This document shows positions 60,589 to 64,000 of a stretch of 64,000 nucleotides of DNA, piece after piece (the stretch's first letter is position 1; every line of letters starts with the position of its first letter). A program made the position numbers and the translations under genes. The stretch is taken from positions 1,695,501-1,759,500 of the forward strand of contig JBAJFG010000029.1 of assembly GCA_037903475.1 (NCBI GenBank), given 5' to 3'. Below the pieces are notes generated by a model. That model saw only the letters and a program-made list of their open reading frames with translations. It was not told the origin of the DNA and searched no databases. Origin of the DNA: Ancylostoma caninum. Lineage: Eukaryota > Nematoda > Chromadorea > Rhabditida > Ancylostomatidae.

Positions 60589-60749
60589 AACTAATTTGTC
60601 CTAGTAAAAATGCAAAGTAGAGAATGAGTGGCCACCATCCGAACCGTTCGGGGTATGGCAGAGTGAAAATGAAATGATGGCATAATTCGAACCGTTCGGA
60701 TTGTGGCCACTCATTCTCTACTTTGCATTTTTACTAGAACAAATTAGTT
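60589..60749. repeat. 161-bp palindromic element
   Basis: Arms of about 64 bp are nearly perfect: AACTAATTTGTCCTAGTAAA on the left against AACTAATTTGTTCTAGTAAA on the reverse-complemented right, continuing through ATGCAAAGTAGAGAATGAGT and GGCCAC. CCGAACCGTTCGG lies at the inner edge. The loop is only about 30 bases. No clear target duplication was found. It would extrude a long cruciform or transcribe into a hairpin. Confidence 0.7.
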
Positions 60750-62401
60750 GGCGACAAATAAAATAAATGATGATGATGGCAGTGTCATATACGTACTGAT
60801 TTTCGGCAAGGCGTCGATGCGGTGCCACCCACCTATAAGGATCAAAACTAATACTAACCTACTCAACCGATAACCTTGGCCTCAAAATTAGCATTAAGTT
60901 ACTAATTTTATTGGCATTAATACAAAATAGCGGACCTGTCTGTGTAGTGAAACGGACTTCGCTTTGGCTTTCGAATGTTGCCAAACATTGTGTACGCAGC
61001 AACAGGATCAATCTCAGCCTCCTTGGGTTTGTTGTTGGCTACATTTCCAGCCTGAGACTCTGGTACAGAACTATAACGTATTCGGCTAAGGATGGATAGA
61101 CGTCTACATTGTAGCATCACCAGTCTTGTTCAAAGGGACAGCTACGGATTTTCCCTGAAATAGCACTTACAGTTGCTTCTGCATCAGAGCTAAACATGTG
61201 GCAGCTGGTGTACTGCTTGGGAAGCAGAAAATATGAACGCAAAAGAATAGGGAAAGGTGTTGGAACAAAAAAAAGGAAGAGCGGGAGATACAGAGGGATG
61301 AACACCATAGACACATGATGGAAATAATCCCAAGGCTTCATATGAGATCTCACGCATTTTTCTCTATGATATGGTCACATGTTTTAATTGATAAACAGAG
61401 AAGAGGTCCAAGAACTTTATTGACAGTTGTCCCAGAAAAAATTATCTGATGGCGTCATTTTGTGTAGTTAGACGTAATTACACCCTGTACATTTGGTTTT
61501 ACGCTAACAGGTTTGAAATTTCGCAAATCTACGAAAGGCCTCGCCTCTCTTTCAGTTTTTAAGGCTTCTGCTCTTTATACAAAAGAATTCGACCAAGAAT
61601 CAATTACGGATATGGTTTTGATTTGCGTTTGCGCCGTGATCTTCGTGTCAGTGCGGCAATCTCTGATAATCAGTTTTTTCGGCTTTCCTTTCCTCACCAT
61701 GCCTTCATTTTTCGAGTTTTTTTCTTTTCGAAAGGATGATTCTGTGGGTGTCTCGCTGCCCCATGTGCGAACTGTATGATATATAAGGCGTGTTCGGTAA
61801 TTACTGTCTTGATGCTTCAGCAGCATCTACGCATCTAAACTAAATAAATAAGTAAACTAAACAAAGTAAGAAGTTTCACACGCTTTGAGAACAGAAAATC
61901 TCCCTTAGACTAGCCAGTTAGCTCACTTTAGGGAAAGTAGACGTGTTATTGTTCGATGATGTTCCGATGGGTTTCAGCAAGGTGATGAGCCTCTTTCCCT
62001 TTCTCCTTGTAGTTCTTATTGTATCCTTGGCTAGTTTCGAGAATTTTTTGTTCCTGTCACATATTTTAAGGTCACTGTTTCTTCCAGTTATTGTGTCTTC
62101 CTCTACGTATCTTTTTCCTTCATTATTCCATGTAGATTAACACAGAGACAAGTGTTTTCTTGTGTCTAGCGCTCTTTGCCCACTGTGTGTGATCTTTAAT
62201 TTTGTTGTGGCAAACGAAAACGGCTGTTTTTGTTTACGTGCGAGCGCCAAATGATACCCGATCCCCTCCATGTCAGCGGTCATTCAACTTCATTCCTGAT
62301 TCTCTGCTTCAGTAATCAGTAGCCACGTGCTACGAGACTGGCGTTCGCCATACTTCCAATCTTTCACCTGCATCTGATCATTTCAAATTGGATTCTGACA
62401 G
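60750..62401. other. Region upstream of the kelch gene
   Basis: Short unsupported frames only. The promoter and first exon of the KLHDC10-like gene probably lie here or just upstream, because its first recognised exon enters in phase 2 without an ATG. I could not pick a first exon with confidence. Confidence 0.35.
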
Positions 62402-64000
62402 GGTTGCAGCCTCGGGCTTTCTGGGCGATTCGACTGGCAGATCGCCAATTTTCGTAGTGGTCCGACGAAATGAATATTTTCCGTTTGTTCCCAGGAATGC
62501 AAGAGTTCTTCACAATCAGCTGGGAGAAGGACGATGTAAGTGCTTACTCGCATTTCTGGTTCTGTGGTCATCTTCCTTTTGCTGAACTCCTTTTCCATAT
62601 TTTTAACATTGAACACCCAACTTTTGCCTCGATTTACAAAAACCTGGTATGTGTGAAGATTTTACCTATTTCTTACTTCCACCTGGTTGCATGGAAATCA
62701 GTCTGCATCACTCTTCTTGGTGTTACGCTGCGGAGCAAATGCCTAATTTTGCTCAACGTGTTTTGCAATCCTTCCAGAAGAACTCTAGACATTTTTTAAA
62801 CCATTCTTAGGCTGTAGTTAGATTTTGCTGTCATATCTAACTCTGCGGTGCCATGATGGGGGATGGAGAACATTATATTTTGCACATCTCTCCTGTTCCA
62901 TCTATGACTTTCAGTTTCTGAATTTCAGAACTGTGCCTCTACTAGTGAAGTGAACCTCTTGTCCTTCAGAGAATTACCAGTCGGGCCACTTTCGGGAAGT
63001 AGGCTACTTAGCCGTTGTTTTTTTCTGCGTTTTTCCTTCAATTAATGTTTTCATAGATTTTCTTGTTTGTTTTCTTAATCTACAGGAAGCTCCAAATGAC
63101 CGCAGTCAAGAGGGCGTGGCCACGGCGCGGCTCTTTGATCAGACACAAGCGCTCTCTATGCTGCCTCTGGCTTCTCTGACTCTGCAGCCAACCAGTGACG
63201 GCATGCCGAGCGCCTGTGTCTCTGTCTAAAGCCGCGTCGTGGCCACGTTCCTCTTGACTGCAGACATTTGGAGCTTCCTGTATATTTCCAAGGTCTGCCA
63301 GGTCAAGTCCCTGCCCCACGGAGTGGCCACAGGATATTCACGGATGACGAATTCCTCTACGTTATTGGTGGATTCGATCGCACTCCCGAAGACCGTGAGG
63401 GCAAGATTTATAGAGAGGTTAGAATAGGTGTGCACAGATCATAGTGTGACACCATATCTTTAAATATGGACTTTTTTAGGTCTGGCGCTACAATCTGTTC
63501 TCTCGAGAATGGGTGAAAATGGATGCGCACGGCGACTTCCCTACCGCCCTCGCATCTTTTGCTTGTTAGTTTAGCACACACTCGTCTGCTTGGATTGATA
63601 TTATGATGTGCAGTTTGAATTAAAGTTGATTTTTAGTGGCTCAGAGCGCGCCATATTCCAATCAAGTGCTCCTGTTTGGCGGAACAGCTGTTCCATTTGG
63701 CGCGACAACATCGTCTAGCGTTCATTTATTGTCATTTGATAGTGATTCCAATTCGCTTGTCTCCACTGTTCTTCCTGTTGACGGAGAGAAGCTTGCTACT
63801 TATGGGCATGTGAGTTTTCAAGGTTTATTTTCTGTAAATTAATGATATCCTTGATTAAGGTTCACTGGTGACCAAATTGTGTGGCGATTAAAATTCACCT
63901 TTTATTCACTCTTATATATTAGTTGATGTATATGAGTTCCGTATAAATTACTTGATATGAGATTTTCTTGCCTGAATAATACTGTCATTTTCCCATAATT
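62402..64000 (+). CDS. KLHDC10-like kelch-repeat protein (5' part, runs off window)
   Basis: Partial gene for a beta-propeller protein, by family knowledge a substrate adaptor of a cullin-2 E3 ligase. Four exons join in phase: 62402-62535, 63293-63417, 63480-63564 and 63637-63809. The third exon's donor is GTTAGT and the fourth's is GTGAGT. The protein reads VVVRRNEYFPFVPRN, then VPAPRSGHRIFTDDEFLYVI, GGFDRTPEDREGKIYREVWR, YNLFSREWVKMDAHGDFPTA and LLFGGTAVPFG, which follows human KLHDC10 (PPPARSGHR, YVFGGY, RELWRYHF, LLVFGGTGIPFG). The paired glycines and W/Y spacing mark kelch blades 1 and 2. The remaining blades lie beyond 64000. The exon at 62402 is less certain. A MITE sits just before the second exon. 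Confidence 0.78.
63083..63280. mobile_element. Tc1/mariner-like MITE beside a kelch exon (198 bp)
   Basis: Arms of about 72 bp begin CAGGAAGCTCCAAATGACCG and, reverse-complemented from the right, CAGGAAGCTCCAAATGTCTG. TA lies on both sides (63081-63082 and 63281-63282). Its right end is 10 bp before the AG of the 3' splice site at 63291-63292. A 49-codon frame inside it is not kelch coding sequence. Confidence 0.75.

Noticed and set aside
63080..63230. Open frame just before the kelch exon taken as kelch coding
   Set aside because: It lies inside the TA-flanked MITE; the frame and composition do not match the kelch family.

Overview
The window is nuclear DNA from an animal, most likely a clade V parasitic nematode (strongylid or hookworm-like). 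Genes are split into many small exons by introns that are mostly 50-70 bp with T-rich TTTNAG acceptors. The background is AT-rich, with AATAAA poly(A) signals, mariner and RTE-type retroelement debris, and many short inverted-repeat elements (MITEs). The taxon is inferred from these traits and not proven. I saw no bacterial operon, rRNA, convincing tRNA, spliced-leader RNA gene or CRISPR array.

Right-hand third (44-64 kb), gene-rich: (1) a 43-exon plus-strand gene, 44189-54423, coding for a very long hnRNP U-like protein: SAP domain, polyproline tracts, acidic linker, SPRY domain, P-loop kinase-like domain and proline-rich tail. (2) A convergent minus-strand gene, 59433-55264, for a MICU1-type regulator of the mitochondrial calcium uniporter, with a membrane segment, a lysine-rich patch and two canonical EF-hands. 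The two poly(A) signals lie four bases apart in one near-palindrome. (3) The 5' part of a KLHDC10-like kelch-repeat gene, from about 62402 past the window end.

Left two thirds (1-44 kb), gene-poor: one tentative minus-strand gene (about 9620-6970) of unknown function, a few isolated exon-like frames, and mobile-element remains. These include two 1274-bp inactivated mariner copies with intact ends, a fragment of RTE-type reverse transcriptase, four LINE/SINE-like 3' tails, and at least a dozen MITE or fold-back elements. Target-site duplications are visible for several: TA for Tc1/mariner type, TAA or TTA for PIF/Harbinger type, 8 bp for hAT type, and 9 or 11 bp for Mutator-like elements.

Several inverted-repeat elements lie inside introns of the right-hand genes. 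The most notable points are a putative 21-nt intron in the hnRNP U-like gene, a 472-bp hairpin-forming element in the same gene that carries a back-to-back 3'/5' splice site, and a four-copy MITE family carrying a GC-box-like and CCAAT-box-like core.
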